A stretch of 6,157 bases of DNA from Alphaproteobacteria bacterium. GTDB lineage: Bacteria > Pseudomonadota > Alphaproteobacteria > UBA6615. Each line of letters starts with the position of its first letter. Within the stretch, counting starts at the first letter, position 1. The notes under the pieces are model-generated. The model was not told the origin of the DNA. It saw nothing but the letters and a program-made list of their open reading frames with translations, and ran no database searches. The position numbers and the translations under genes were made by a program. Location of the stretch: NCBI GenBank assembly GCA_017643325.1, contig JAEPNS010000216.1:1-6157 (forward strand). The letters run 5' to 3'. This document shows positions 1 to 5,832 of the stretch, piece after piece.

Positions 1-435
1 GGTGTTGATCAGCACGATGTCGAGCGGCTGCAATTCGTAGTCGATGCGCTTGAGCTCGGCCTCGATGTCCTCGGGCTGGACGATGTAGCCGTCCTCGAAG
101 TGGCGGAAATCGAGCTTCACGCCGGGACGGAAGAACCAGTCGAGCGGCAGCTCGTCGATGGTCTGCATCCGGTTCCCGTCTTTGTCGTGGGAATGGTAGT
201 GCCAGGGCGCGTCGATGTGGGTGCCATTGTGGGTCGTGAGCGTCACGATCTCCCAGGCCCAGCCTTCGCCGTCCGGCAGGTCGACGGCCTTCATGCCCGG
301 GAAGAAGCCCGCCATCGCCTCGGCGTTGGACTTCTGGTCCACATAGTCGATCTTCGGGCGCATGATCTCCGGATCGACCACGGTCTCGTTGTCGAGCGGC
401 ATCGAGATGTCGATGATCTTGGACGGCATTTTCAT
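1..435 (-). CDS. Cyclase-family (kynurenine-formamidase-like) metal-dependent hydrolase, partial (C-terminus beyond left edge)
   Basis: The first 145 residues are visible and the frame is still open at base 1. The key signature is at residues 69-79, H-N-G-T-H-I-D-A-P-W-H. It matches the cyclase / KynB-type formamidase motif HxGTHxDxPxH, whose His and Asp residues bind the catalytic metal. The N-terminus (I-I-D-I-S-M-P-L, residues 7-14) is also typical. Family members hydrolyse amide or ester bonds, for example N-formylkynurenine in tryptophan breakdown, or act in polyketide ring closure. They are usually about 210-270 residues, so roughly half is missing. The start at 435 is chosen because a purine-rich GGGGGAG lies about 8 bases upstream; an internal ATG two codons later is less well spaced. 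The gene is divergent from the GST gene across 82 bp. No neighbouring kyn gene is visible, so kynB is not assigned. The family is secure; the substrate is unknown. Confidence 0.88.
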   Translation of the reverse strand, partial: MKMPSKIIDISMPLDNETVVDPEIMRPKIDYVDQKSNAEAMAGFFPGMKAVDLPDGEGWAWEIVTLTTHNGTHIDAPWHYHSHDKDGNRMQTIDELPLDWFFRPGVKLDFRHFEDGYIVQPEDIEAELKRIDYELQPLDIVLINT

Positions 436-517
436 GATGGTGTCTCCCCCGGAGGCCTGTGTTTGTGATTGGATCGCAGTCTAGGCGCTGACGGCGCGCG
501 CGACAAAGGGACATCGG

Positions 518-1204
518 ATGGAAAACCTGCAACTTGTCGCAACACCGGTCGGCCCCTGGGAACAGGGCGTCGCCACGGTGCTCCATGCCAAGAGCCTGGC
601 GTTCGAGCTGGTCGATATCGACCCCTATGTGCCGCTCGCGGAGCGGCCGACCTGGTTCCGTGAGCTGTCGCCCAGCGGCAAGGCACCAGTGCTTGTGCAT
701 GACGGCGCGGCGCTGTTCGAGACCCGGGCCATCGCAGAGTATCTCGACGACCGTTTCACCCCTCGCCTCCATCCGGTCGACCTTGTCGAGCGCGCGCGGC
801 ATCGCGCGTGCCTGGACGCCCTGCCGGGCTTCCAGCGCGCATCGAGCGACGTCAACAACGCCAAGTCCGAAAATGACGTGATCGCGGCGCTGGATGCGCT
901 GCCCGGATTTCTCGAGCCGCTGGGCGAGGCCCATGCCGTGACGAACGGTCCGCTTTTCGGCGGTCCCGTGTTCTCAATGGTAGACGCGCTCTACGCGCCG
1001 TTCCTGCACCGGCTTGCCTGGGCCGCGCCGCATCTGGGCGGCCGGCTCGGCCGGGATCCGTTCGACGGGTTTCCGGCGGTGCGGGAATGGGCGCAGGTGC
1101 TTCTGGCGCAGGACGCCGTGTGTGCGGCGATCCGTCCGGACTTCGAGGACCGCTACCGGGAGCACCTGGTGCGCCGGGGCAACTGGTTGGCGGGAACGCT
1201 CTAA
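518..1204 (+). CDS. Glutathione S-transferase-like protein
   Basis: A 228-residue cytosolic protein with the two-domain GST layout. The thioredoxin-fold N-terminal domain (about residues 3-82) contains S-P-S-G-K-A-P-V-L at 51-59, in which P57 is the conserved cis-proline. It also contains F-E-T-R-A-I-A-E-Y-L at 67-76, where E68/T69 correspond to the Glu-Ser/Thr pair that holds the gamma-glutamyl part of glutathione. The helical C-terminal domain has S153-M-V-D156, which resembles the GST N-capping box. The usual catalytic Ser/Cys of bacterial GSTs should fall near residues 11-13, but the sequence reads V-G-P-W, so activity may differ from the family norm. The start is supported by AAAGGGA at 505-511, 6 bases before the ATG. 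The gene is divergent from the cyclase gene and convergent with hslU. I see no convincing promoter in the 436-517 gap. The substrate is unknown; a structural or non-enzymatic role is possible. Confidence 0.87.
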   Translation: MENLQLVATPVGPWEQGVATVLHAKSLAFELVDIDPYVPLAERPTWFRELSPSGKAPVLVHDGAALFETRAIAEYLDDRFTPRLHPVDLVERARHRACLDALPGFQRASSDVNNAKSENDVIAALDALPGFLEPLGEAHAVTNGPLFGGPVFSMVDALYAPFLHRLAWAAPHLGGRLGRDPFDGFPAVREWAQVLLAQDAVCAAIRPDFEDRYREHLVRRGNWLAGTL

Positions 1205-1210
1205 ACAAAT

Positions 1211-1270
1211 CGTCATGCCCGCGCAGGCGGGCATCGGCGTCAATGGACCCCCGCCTTCGCGGGGGTGACG
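1211..1270. repeat. REP/BIME-like double-hairpin palindromic element, possible bidirectional terminator
   Basis: Two perfect 8-bp stems, each with a 4-base loop, lie at 1215-1234 (ATGCCCGC / GCGGGCAT, loop GCAG) and 1247-1266 (ACCCCCGC / GCGGGGGT, loop CTTC). They are 12 bases apart and flanked by the inverted tetramers CGTC (1211-1214) and GACG (1267-1270). The regular 4-20-12-20-4 plan looks like a dispersed non-autonomous repeat of the kind common in GC-rich proteobacterial intergenic regions. It fills the 74-bp gap between the convergent GST and hslU genes, so it could stop transcription from both sides. On the minus strand the hairpin at 1215-1234 is followed shortly by T-rich ATTTGTTT, which fits a terminator for hslU. 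Copy number cannot be judged from one window. Confidence 0.8.
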
Positions 1271-1278
1271 ATCGTGGG

Positions 1279-2589
1279 TCAGAGGATAAACTTGGACAGA
1301 TCCGCGTTCTTGGTCAGCTCTTCCAGCCGCTCACGGACCATGGCCTCGTCGATCTCGATCTCCTCGCCGTCGCGGTCCGGGGCGGTGAAGCTGATCTCGT
1401 CGAGCAGGCGTTCCATCACCGTGTGCAGGCGGCGCGCGCCGATGTTCTCGACGGACTGGTTGATCTCAGCCGACAGCTCGGCGAGTGCGTCGATCGCATC
1501 CTCGGTGAAGGACAGCTTTACGCCCTCGGTCTCCATCAGCGCCACATACTGGCGGATCAGGCTGTTTTCCGGCTCGCGCAGGATGCGGCCGAAATCCTCG
1601 CGGGTCAGCGCTCGCAGTTCCACGCGGATCGGCAGGCGCCCCTGCAGCTCGGGCAGCAGGTCCGAAGGCTTGGCGAGGTGGAACGCGCCCGAGGCGATGA
1701 AAAGGATATGGTCGGTCTTCACCGCGCCGTGCTTGGTGGCGACGGTGGTGCCCTCGATCAGCGGCAGCAGGTCGCGCTGGACCCCTTCCCGGCTGACGTC
1801 CGCGCCCTGGCGATCGCTGCGCGCCGTGATCTTGTCAATCTCGTCGAGGAAGACGATGCCGTTGTCCTCGACCGCGCGCAGCGCCTCCTGGACGACCTTC
1901 TCGTCGTCGAGCAGCTTGTCCGCCTCGTCCGCGATCAGCACGTCGTAGCTCTCGCCCACCGTCATGCGCCGGGTCTTGGTCTGCTGGCCGAACGCCTTGC
2001 CGAGCATGTCATTGAGGTTGATCATCCCCATCTGAGCGCCGGGCATGCCGGGAATGTCCATGGTCGGCAGCGACAGCCCGCCGGCGTCGGACACCTCGAT
2101 CTCCACTTCCTTGTCGTCGAGGTCGCCCGCGCGCAGCTTGTCGCGGAACGACGCGCGGGTTGCCTCGCTGGCATTGGGCCCGACGAGTGCGTCCAGCACG
2201 CGCGCCTCGGCATTGATCTCGGCCTCGGCCGTGACCTCCTTGCGCCGCGCCTCGCGGGTCATGAGGATCGCCTGCTCGACAAGGTCCCGCACGATGGACT
2301 CGACGTCGCGGCCGACATAGCCGACCTCGGTGAACTTGGTCGCCTCGATCTTGATGAACGGCGCCTGGGCGAGCCGCGCGAGCCTGCGCGAGATCTCGGT
2401 CTTGCCGACGCCGGTCGGTCCGATCATCAGGATGTTCTTCGGCAGCACCTCTTCACGGAGGTCGTCGGGAAGCTGCTGGCGCCGCCAGCGGTTGCGAAGC
2501 GCGACGGCGACGGCGCGCTTGGCGTCGTTCTGGCCGACGATGAAGCGGTCGAGTTCGGAAACGATCTCGCGCGGGGAGAAGTTGGTCAT
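1279..2589 (-). CDS. hslU: ATP-dependent protease ATPase subunit HslU (ClpY)
   Basis: A 436-residue AAA+ unfoldase that forms hexameric rings, binds and unfolds protein substrates using ATP, and threads them into the HslV peptidase in the cytoplasm. Visible signatures, in order: Walker A G-P-T-G-V-G-K-T at 57-64; the pore-loop G-Y-V-G at 90-93; a variable I-domain at about 110-235; Walker B V-F-L-D-E-I-D at 246-252; the S-G-A-F-H-L-A-K-P-S-D-L-L-P-E-L-Q-G-R-L segment at 300-319 with the conserved R318; sensor-2 G-A-R-R-L-H-T at 384-390; and the C-terminal tail L-S-K-F-I-L, which docks into HslV and activates it. The length is normal for the family (E. coli about 443). It starts 11 bp after the hslV stop with GGCGAG as a modest ribosome site, so it is the second gene of the hslVU operon and should share its heat-shock promoter. 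All key residues are intact. Confidence 0.98.
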   Translation of the reverse strand: MTNFSPREIVSELDRFIVGQNDAKRAVAVALRNRWRRQQLPDDLREEVLPKNILMIGPTGVGKTEISRRLARLAQAPFIKIEATKFTEVGYVGRDVESIVRDLVEQAILMTREARRKEVTAEAEINAEARVLDALVGPNASEATRASFRDKLRAGDLDDKEVEIEVSDAGGLSLPTMDIPGMPGAQMGMINLNDMLGKAFGQQTKTRRMTVGESYDVLIADEADKLLDDEKVVQEALRAVEDNGIVFLDEIDKITARSDRQGADVSREGVQRDLLPLIEGTTVATKHGAVKTDHILFIASGAFHLAKPSDLLPELQGRLPIRVELRALTREDFGRILREPENSLIRQYVALMETEGVKLSFTEDAIDALAELSAEINQSVENIGARRLHTVMERLLDEISFTAPDRDGEEIEIDEAMVRERLEELTKNADLSKFIL

Positions 2590-2600
2590 GGGCTCGCCGT

Positions 2601-3161
2601 CTAGAGGGATTCGATGGTCAGGTTCGTGTTCGTGTAGACGCAGATCTCGGCCGCGATCCCCATCGCCTTCTCCGCGACCGCACGGGCATCCAGGTCGTCG
2701 CGGTCGATCAGCGCGCGCGCCGCGGCCAGCGCGTAGTTGCCGCCCGAGCCGATGGCGATGATGCCGTCATCGGGCTCCAGCACGTCGCCGGTTCCTGTCA
2801 GCACCAGCGAGGCGTCCTTGCTGGCCACGGCCATCATGGCCTCCAGACGACGCAGGTAGCGGTCTGTGCGCCAGTCCTTCGCCAGTTCGACGCAGGCCCG
2901 GGTCAGCTGGCCGGGGTGGGTCTCCAGCTTGGCCTCGAGACGCTCGAACAGCGTCATGGCGTCGGCGGTTGCGCCGGCAAAGCCGGCAATCACGCTGCCA
3001 TCCCCCAGCGGGCGCACCTTGCGGGCACTCGCCTTGATCACGGTCTGGCCGAGAGAGACCTGCCCGTCGCCCGCGATCACCACTTCGTCGCCCTTCCGGA
3101 TCGAAAGGATCGTGGTGCCGTGCCAGGTCGGGATGGCGTCGTTGTGCTGCGATGTGGTCAT
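2601..3161 (-). CDS. hslV: ATP-dependent protease peptidase subunit HslV (ClpQ), with N-terminal propeptide
   Basis: A 186-residue N-terminal-threonine peptidase, the bacterial relative of proteasome beta subunits, which forms a double hexamer capped by HslU. The catalytic threonine is inferred to be T16, in W-H-G-T-T-I-L-S at 13-20. The E. coli enzyme begins directly at this Thr after Met removal, so here a 15-residue propeptide must be cut after G15. Such extensions are common in alphaproteobacteria. Other active-site residues are in place when aligned to E. coli: D32 in A-G-D-G-Q (mature D17) and K48 in A-R-K-V-R (mature K33). I-A-I-G-S-G-G at 135-141 and the tail N-T-N-L-T-I-E-S-L are also typical. 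No strong ribosome site is seen; GGCGGACGG lies just upstream. It is first in the operon with hslU, downstream of a sigma-32-like promoter. Confidence 0.98.
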   Translation of the reverse strand: MTTSQHNDAIPTWHGTTILSIRKGDEVVIAGDGQVSLGQTVIKASARKVRPLGDGSVIAGFAGATADAMTLFERLEAKLETHPGQLTRACVELAKDWRTDRYLRRLEAMMAVASKDASLVLTGTGDVLEPDDGIIAIGSGGNYALAAARALIDRDDLDARAVAEKAMGIAAEICVYTNTNLTIESL

Positions 3162-3184
3162 GGGTGCCGTCCGCCAAGTCTTTT

Positions 3185-3254
3185 GCGCAGGAGTCGTGCG
3201 CCGGGTGTCTGGCTGGAGTCCTGCCGCATCCGGTGCCCGGGCGCAATGCGCGCC
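3185..3254 (-). other. hslV 5' leader with two short hairpins
   Basis: If transcription starts just downstream of the promoter at 3272-3299, hslV has a leader of about 100 bases without a gene. Two perfect 5-bp stems lie in it: 3240-3254 (loop of 5) and 3185-3201 (loop of 7, GCGCA / TGCGC on the message strand). In GC-rich DNA such short stems arise easily by chance, so a role in message stability or temperature response is only a possibility. Confidence 0.3.
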
Positions 3255-3271
3255 GCGCGATGGACGATTTC

Positions 3272-3299
3272 ATGTGGGGTCCCGGGGCGCGGGATCAAG
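3272..3299 (-). promoter_or_regulatory. Sigma-32 (RpoH) heat-shock promoter for hslVU
   Basis: Read on the minus strand, CTTGATC (3299-3293) is followed after 13 bases by CCCCACAT (3279-3272). The known sigma-32 consensus is CTTGAAA, 12-14 bases, CCCCATNT. The -35 box matches at 5 of 7 positions and the -10 box differs only by C for T at its sixth base. It sits between the CNB-FHA stop codon (3308) and hslV, pointing at hslV, which is a heat-shock operon in E. coli. Start of transcription is expected near 3265. Match and position are seen; use by RpoH is inferred. Confidence 0.72.
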
Positions 3300-3307
3300 T
3301 TCTCGCG

Positions 3308-4078
3308 TCAGGTTGCGATCTCGAGCACGAACCGGAACGGCGTATCTGCACCGCCCGCCGCGATCCCGTTCTCGCCGATGTGAAGCGGCAGCGCATTGTG
3401 GAGATGGTCGAGCCCGATGCGGGTGCCGTTGACGACCGTACCGAGCTGGCTGCCGACGTCGCGTATCATCAGCGCCGTGTGGCCGTGTTCGATCATGAAA
3501 TGGCTGCGGGACAGGTTGTAGGGCTTGGAATCGTTGAAGGTGAGGGCGATGCCGGTGCGCGGGGCCTGTTCGCCACGCAGCGGCTTGCGGCCGATTCCGA
3601 ATGGGATGTCCGAAATCACGATCCCGCGCCGCGGCATGCCGCTGCGGGTCGCCGAGCTGTCGGGCCGCAGCCGGACCTCGCTCCACGCGCCCGGTGCGGC
3701 GAGCGGGCTATCGTGGCCGCTGGACGCCGCCTCGCGCTCGGCCTTTGGCACAAGGTCGAGGCGCGCGAGGAGGCTGGCGGCCATCTCGCGCACCGCGTCG
3801 GGGTTGCGGGTGAGTTGCGCGGAGACGGTGGCGCGGTCGATCGCAAGCGCCTCGACCGGGCCGTGAGCTATGGCCGTGAGTTCCTGCGGTCCTCCGAACA
3901 GCACGCTGGCACCTCCGATCACCTCGCCCTGGGCGGCGGATTCAACCAGCGCACCGTGTCCGCTGCGCAGGCGCACATGGCCGGACAGGATGACGTAGCC
4001 GATTTCGTGGTCGTAGCCGGCTTCCAGAAGAATTTCGCCATCGGCGAATGTGCGGGTGCGGGCGGGCAGGTTGTTCAT
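3308..4078 (-). CDS. Cyclic-nucleotide-binding-like / FHA two-domain protein
   Basis: A 256-residue soluble protein with no signal peptide or membrane segment. Residues about 8-108 look like a cyclic-nucleotide-binding (CAP-like) beta-roll: F-A-D-G-E-I-L-L-E-A-G at 11-21, I-G-Y-V-I-L-S-G-H-V-R-L at 26-37, and G-E-V-I-G-G at 51-56. The phosphate-binding cassette normally holds an Arg before its Ala/Thr-Ala end, but here reads P-Q-E-L-T-A, so cAMP/cGMP binding is doubtful. A linker at about 112-145 leads to an FHA domain at about 155-255 with G-I-G-R (161-164), S-R-S-H (190-193), D-V-G-S-Q-L-G-T (207-214) and N-G (217-218), the phosphothreonine-recognition pattern. There is no DNA-binding or catalytic domain, so it is probably a signalling adaptor. 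The start at 4078 is chosen because the beta-roll begins right after it; upstream in-frame codons lie antisense to hisB. No clear ribosome site is visible. It is divergent from hisB, and its signalling partner is unknown. Confidence 0.8.
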   Translation of the reverse strand: MNNLPARTRTFADGEILLEAGYDHEIGYVILSGHVRLRSGHGALVESAAQGEVIGGASVLFGGPQELTAIAHGPVEALAIDRATVSAQLTRNPDAVREMAASLLARLDLVPKAEREAASSGHDSPLAAPGAWSEVRLRPDSSATRSGMPRRGIVISDIPFGIGRKPLRGEQAPRTGIALTFNDSKPYNLSRSHFMIEHGHTALMIRDVGSQLGTVVNGTRIGLDHLHNALPLHIGENGIAAGGADTPFRFVLEIAT

Positions 4079-4241
4079 AAGTGTTCGGAAACGAAGAGGC
4101 CCTCGAAAATCACGCCACCATGATGGCCAAAATTGCGCGCATCGCCAACTGCGATACGCGGCGTGTCCCCGAATGCAGGATGGCGCCCGCGTGCGGTCCC
4201 TGCTATCTAGGCGCCGCATCCGGGACATGGCCCGGTGTTGC

Positions 4242-4246
4242 AGGAG
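4242..4246 (+). promoter_or_regulatory. Ribosome binding site that sets the hisB start
   Basis: AGGAG lies 6 bases before the ATG at 4253, an ideal distance. The in-frame ATG at 4250 is only 3 bases away and an in-frame GTG at 4235 lies upstream of the site, so both are poor starts. The rest of the 174-bp gap between the CNB-FHA gene and hisB must hold divergent promoters, but I see no convincing -35/-10 pair. Confidence 0.75.
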
Positions 4247-4252
4247 CAGATG

Positions 4253-4897
4253 ATGAGCGTTCAGGAACTCCCGGTGCGCGGTGCGGACGATCCGCGGGTC
4301 GCCGAGGTGGTGCGCACGACGAAGGAAACGGACATCTCCGTCTCCGTCAATCTCGACGGCGACGGAGTCTATGACGTGGACACCGGCATCGGTTTCCTCG
4401 ATCACATGCTCGAACAGCTCTCGCGCCACAGCCTGATCGACCTGAAGGTGCGCGCGAAGGGCGACCTGCACATCGATTTCCATCACACGACCGAGGACAG
4501 CGGCTACGCCGTCGGCGAGGCGATCAGCAACGCGCTGGGCGACCGGCGCGGAATCCGCCGCTACGGCGATGCGCTGGTGCCGATGGACGAGACCCTGACC
4601 CGGGTCGCGCTGGATGCGTCGAACCGCCCCTTCCTGGTCTGGAACGTGGCGTTCACGCGCCCGAAACTCGGCGACATGGACACGGAGCTCTTCCAGGAGT
4701 GGTTCCGGGCCTTTGCCCAGTCGGCCGGCCTCACCCTGCACGTGGAAACCCTCTACGGCGAGAACAACCACCATATGGTGGAATCCTGCTACAAGGCGCT
4801 GGCCCGCGCGCTTCGCACGGCAGTCGAGATCGACCCGCGCCGCGCGGGCGACGTGCCGTCGACGAAGGGTGTGCTCGGCGGCTCCCTGCCCGAGTAG
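4253..4897 (+). CDS. hisB: Imidazoleglycerol-phosphate dehydratase HisB (monofunctional)
   Basis: A 214-residue cytosolic enzyme of histidine biosynthesis that dehydrates imidazole-glycerol phosphate to imidazole-acetol phosphate. It works as a manganese-dependent 24-mer of internally duplicated subunits. Both metal-binding His clusters are visible: D-F-H-H-T-T-E-D at 75-82 and N-N-H-H-M-V-E at 171-177. The family segments F-L-D-H-M (48-52), C-Y-K-A-L-A-R-A-L (179-187) and S-T-K-G (203-206) are also present. There is no histidinol-phosphatase domain, unlike the bifunctional E. coli protein, which is normal for alphaproteobacteria. The N-terminus is about 15 residues longer than the shortest homologues. 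All arginines use CGN codons, with no AGA. It is the first plus-strand gene after a divergent gap, and the DUF2628 gene further on usually sits inside the same his cluster in related bacteria. Confidence 0.97.
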   Translation: MSVQELPVRGADDPRVAEVVRTTKETDISVSVNLDGDGVYDVDTGIGFLDHMLEQLSRHSLIDLKVRAKGDLHIDFHHTTEDSGYAVGEAISNALGDRRGIRRYGDALVPMDETLTRVALDASNRPFLVWNVAFTRPKLGDMDTELFQEWFRAFAQSAGLTLHVETLYGENNHHMVESCYKALARALRTAVEIDPRRAGDVPSTKGVLGGSLPE

Positions 4898-4903
4898 TGT
4901 TGG

Positions 4904-4943
4904 CCCTACTTTTGGCAGAAGCCGCTGTTTCAAAAGGGTTTTT
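4904..4943 (+). terminator. Imperfect hairpin with T-run after hisB (terminator or attenuator)
   Basis: CCC (4904-4906) and TTTTG (4910-4914) pair with CAAAA (4931-4935) and GGG (4936-4938), with the bases TAC bulged. An inner CAG/CTG stem (4916-4918 with 4925-4927) can extend the helix. Five T bases follow at 4939-4943. This is the shape of a Rho-independent terminator, 6 bases after the hisB stop, but the bulge and A/T-rich half make it weak. The 3' arm contains AAAAGGG, the probable ribosome site of the next gene, so folding would also hide that site. Confidence 0.5.
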
Positions 4944-4946
4944 GTC

Positions 4947-5828
4947 GTGACCACTACCGGCAAGCAAAATGCCCCGGACACCACTACGCGCCGTGCCGAC
5001 GCGACGCCCGGGGCAATCCCGACGTCCCTGGCCCTCGCCGGGCATGGCCCCGTCGTGAAAACGCGCAAATGGCTGGTTGACCGCATGGTCGCGCGGCGAT
5101 CGCGACAGGCGCGCGCCGTGCTCGAAGCAAAGCCGGACCTGTGGGCGCTGATGACAGAGGCAGCTGCCGGAACCGCCGTGACAGGCGCGTCATACTCGGA
5201 CTACCTGACGCTCTACGAACAGGTCAGAGCCCGCCGTCCGCTTGAGATTCTCGAGTGTGGAACAGGGATTACCACGGTAGTGCTCGCCTATGCGCTGATG
5301 GAGAACGCGGAACAGCATGGTGGCGCCGTCGGGCGGGTAACCTCCATGGAGGACGACCGCGCATGGTTCGATGTTGCCTGCGGCCGGCTCCCGGATGCGG
5401 TTGCCGGCGTGGTGGACATGGTTCACAGCCCGAAGGTCGACGGGTTCTACAAGTGTTTCCGCGGGGTCCAGTACGAGAGCATGCCGGACAGGCCCTATGA
5501 TTTCGTCTTTTCCGACGGTCCGGACCGCCATTCGCCGGTCAACGGGGACAAGCTGTTCAACCTGGACCTGATCAACGTGGTTAGACGCTCGGAAACCCCG
5601 GTTTTCGGGGTTGTCGACAACCACTACCTGACGTTCTACATCATGCAGAAGGTGTTCGGCGTCAATCTTGCGCGCTACAGCGTGAGCCACAAGCTGATGT
5701 TCGTTGGCCCGGTCACGCGGGACGATGTCAGATTTCTCAAGAAGGAGTCGTTCTTGCCGGATTTGCGCATTTTCGGGACGACCGAGCTGAAGCTTCGCAT
5801 GGCCCGCGAAGACGAGGCGGGGGGCTGA
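4947..5828 (+). CDS. Putative class I SAM-dependent methyltransferase-like protein
   Basis: A 293-residue protein I cannot assign to a named gene. Its middle resembles a Rossmann-fold SAM-binding domain: strand and glycine loop L-E-I-L-E-C-G-T-G-I-T-T at 99-110 (motif I pattern ExGxG), acidic end of the second strand V-T-S-M-E-D-D at 131-137, and Y-D-F-V-F-S-D-G-P-D at 184-193 where motif II is expected. V-V-D-N-H at 222-226 is a further strand-like block. The first 40 residues are Thr/Ala/Pro-rich and look unstructured; no signal peptide or membrane helix is seen. The start is GTG at 4947 with AAAAGGG 8 bases upstream. The frame stays open back into hisB, but that part is antisense-like noise. 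It ends 4 bp before the DUF2628 gene, so these two are probably co-transcribed. It uses AGA arginine codons three times, unlike hisB and the GST gene, hinting at transfer. The substrate is unknown; a fold relative without methyl transfer is possible. Confidence 0.7.
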   Translation: MTTTGKQNAPDTTTRRADATPGAIPTSLALAGHGPVVKTRKWLVDRMVARRSRQARAVLEAKPDLWALMTEAAAGTAVTGASYSDYLTLYEQVRARRPLEILECGTGITTVVLAYALMENAEQHGGAVGRVTSMEDDRAWFDVACGRLPDAVAGVVDMVHSPKVDGFYKCFRGVQYESMPDRPYDFVFSDGPDRHSPVNGDKLFNLDLINVVRRSETPVFGVVDNHYLTFYIMQKVFGVNLARYSVSHKLMFVGPVTRDDVRFLKKESFLPDLRIFGTTELKLRMAREDEAGG

Positions 5829-5832
5829 AACC

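Noticed and set aside
436..517. Possible shared promoter or operator between the cyclase and GST genes
   Set aside because: No -35/-10 pair with sound spacing and no clear operator palindrome could be found.
1087..2604. 505-codon open frame on the plus strand, opposite hslU
   Set aside because: It runs antisense to the unmistakable hslU and through the palindromic repeat; its Leu/Asp/Arg/Ala-rich translation has no motif. It is a GC-driven shadow.
3152..4123. 323-codon plus-strand frame opposite the CNB-FHA gene
   Set aside because: The minus strand carries two recognisable domains; this frame has none and would overlap hslV's start region and promoter.
4220..4235. Small hairpin (CCGGG / CCCGG) just before the hisB ribosome site
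   Set aside because: Only 5 bp with no alternative fold or leader peptide. In sequence this GC-rich it is expected by chance.
4614..4946. Possible extension of the methyltransferase-like protein back into hisB (about 404 residues in all)
   Set aside because: The added part overlaps hisB in another frame and is Arg/Ser/Thr-rich noise. The GTG at 4947 has a ribosome site.
4079..5086. N-terminal extension of the CNB-FHA frame by about 336 codons on the minus strand
   Set aside because: This stretch is antisense to hisB and the start of the methyltransferase-like gene and shows no domain. The beta-roll domain begins right after the ATG at 4078.
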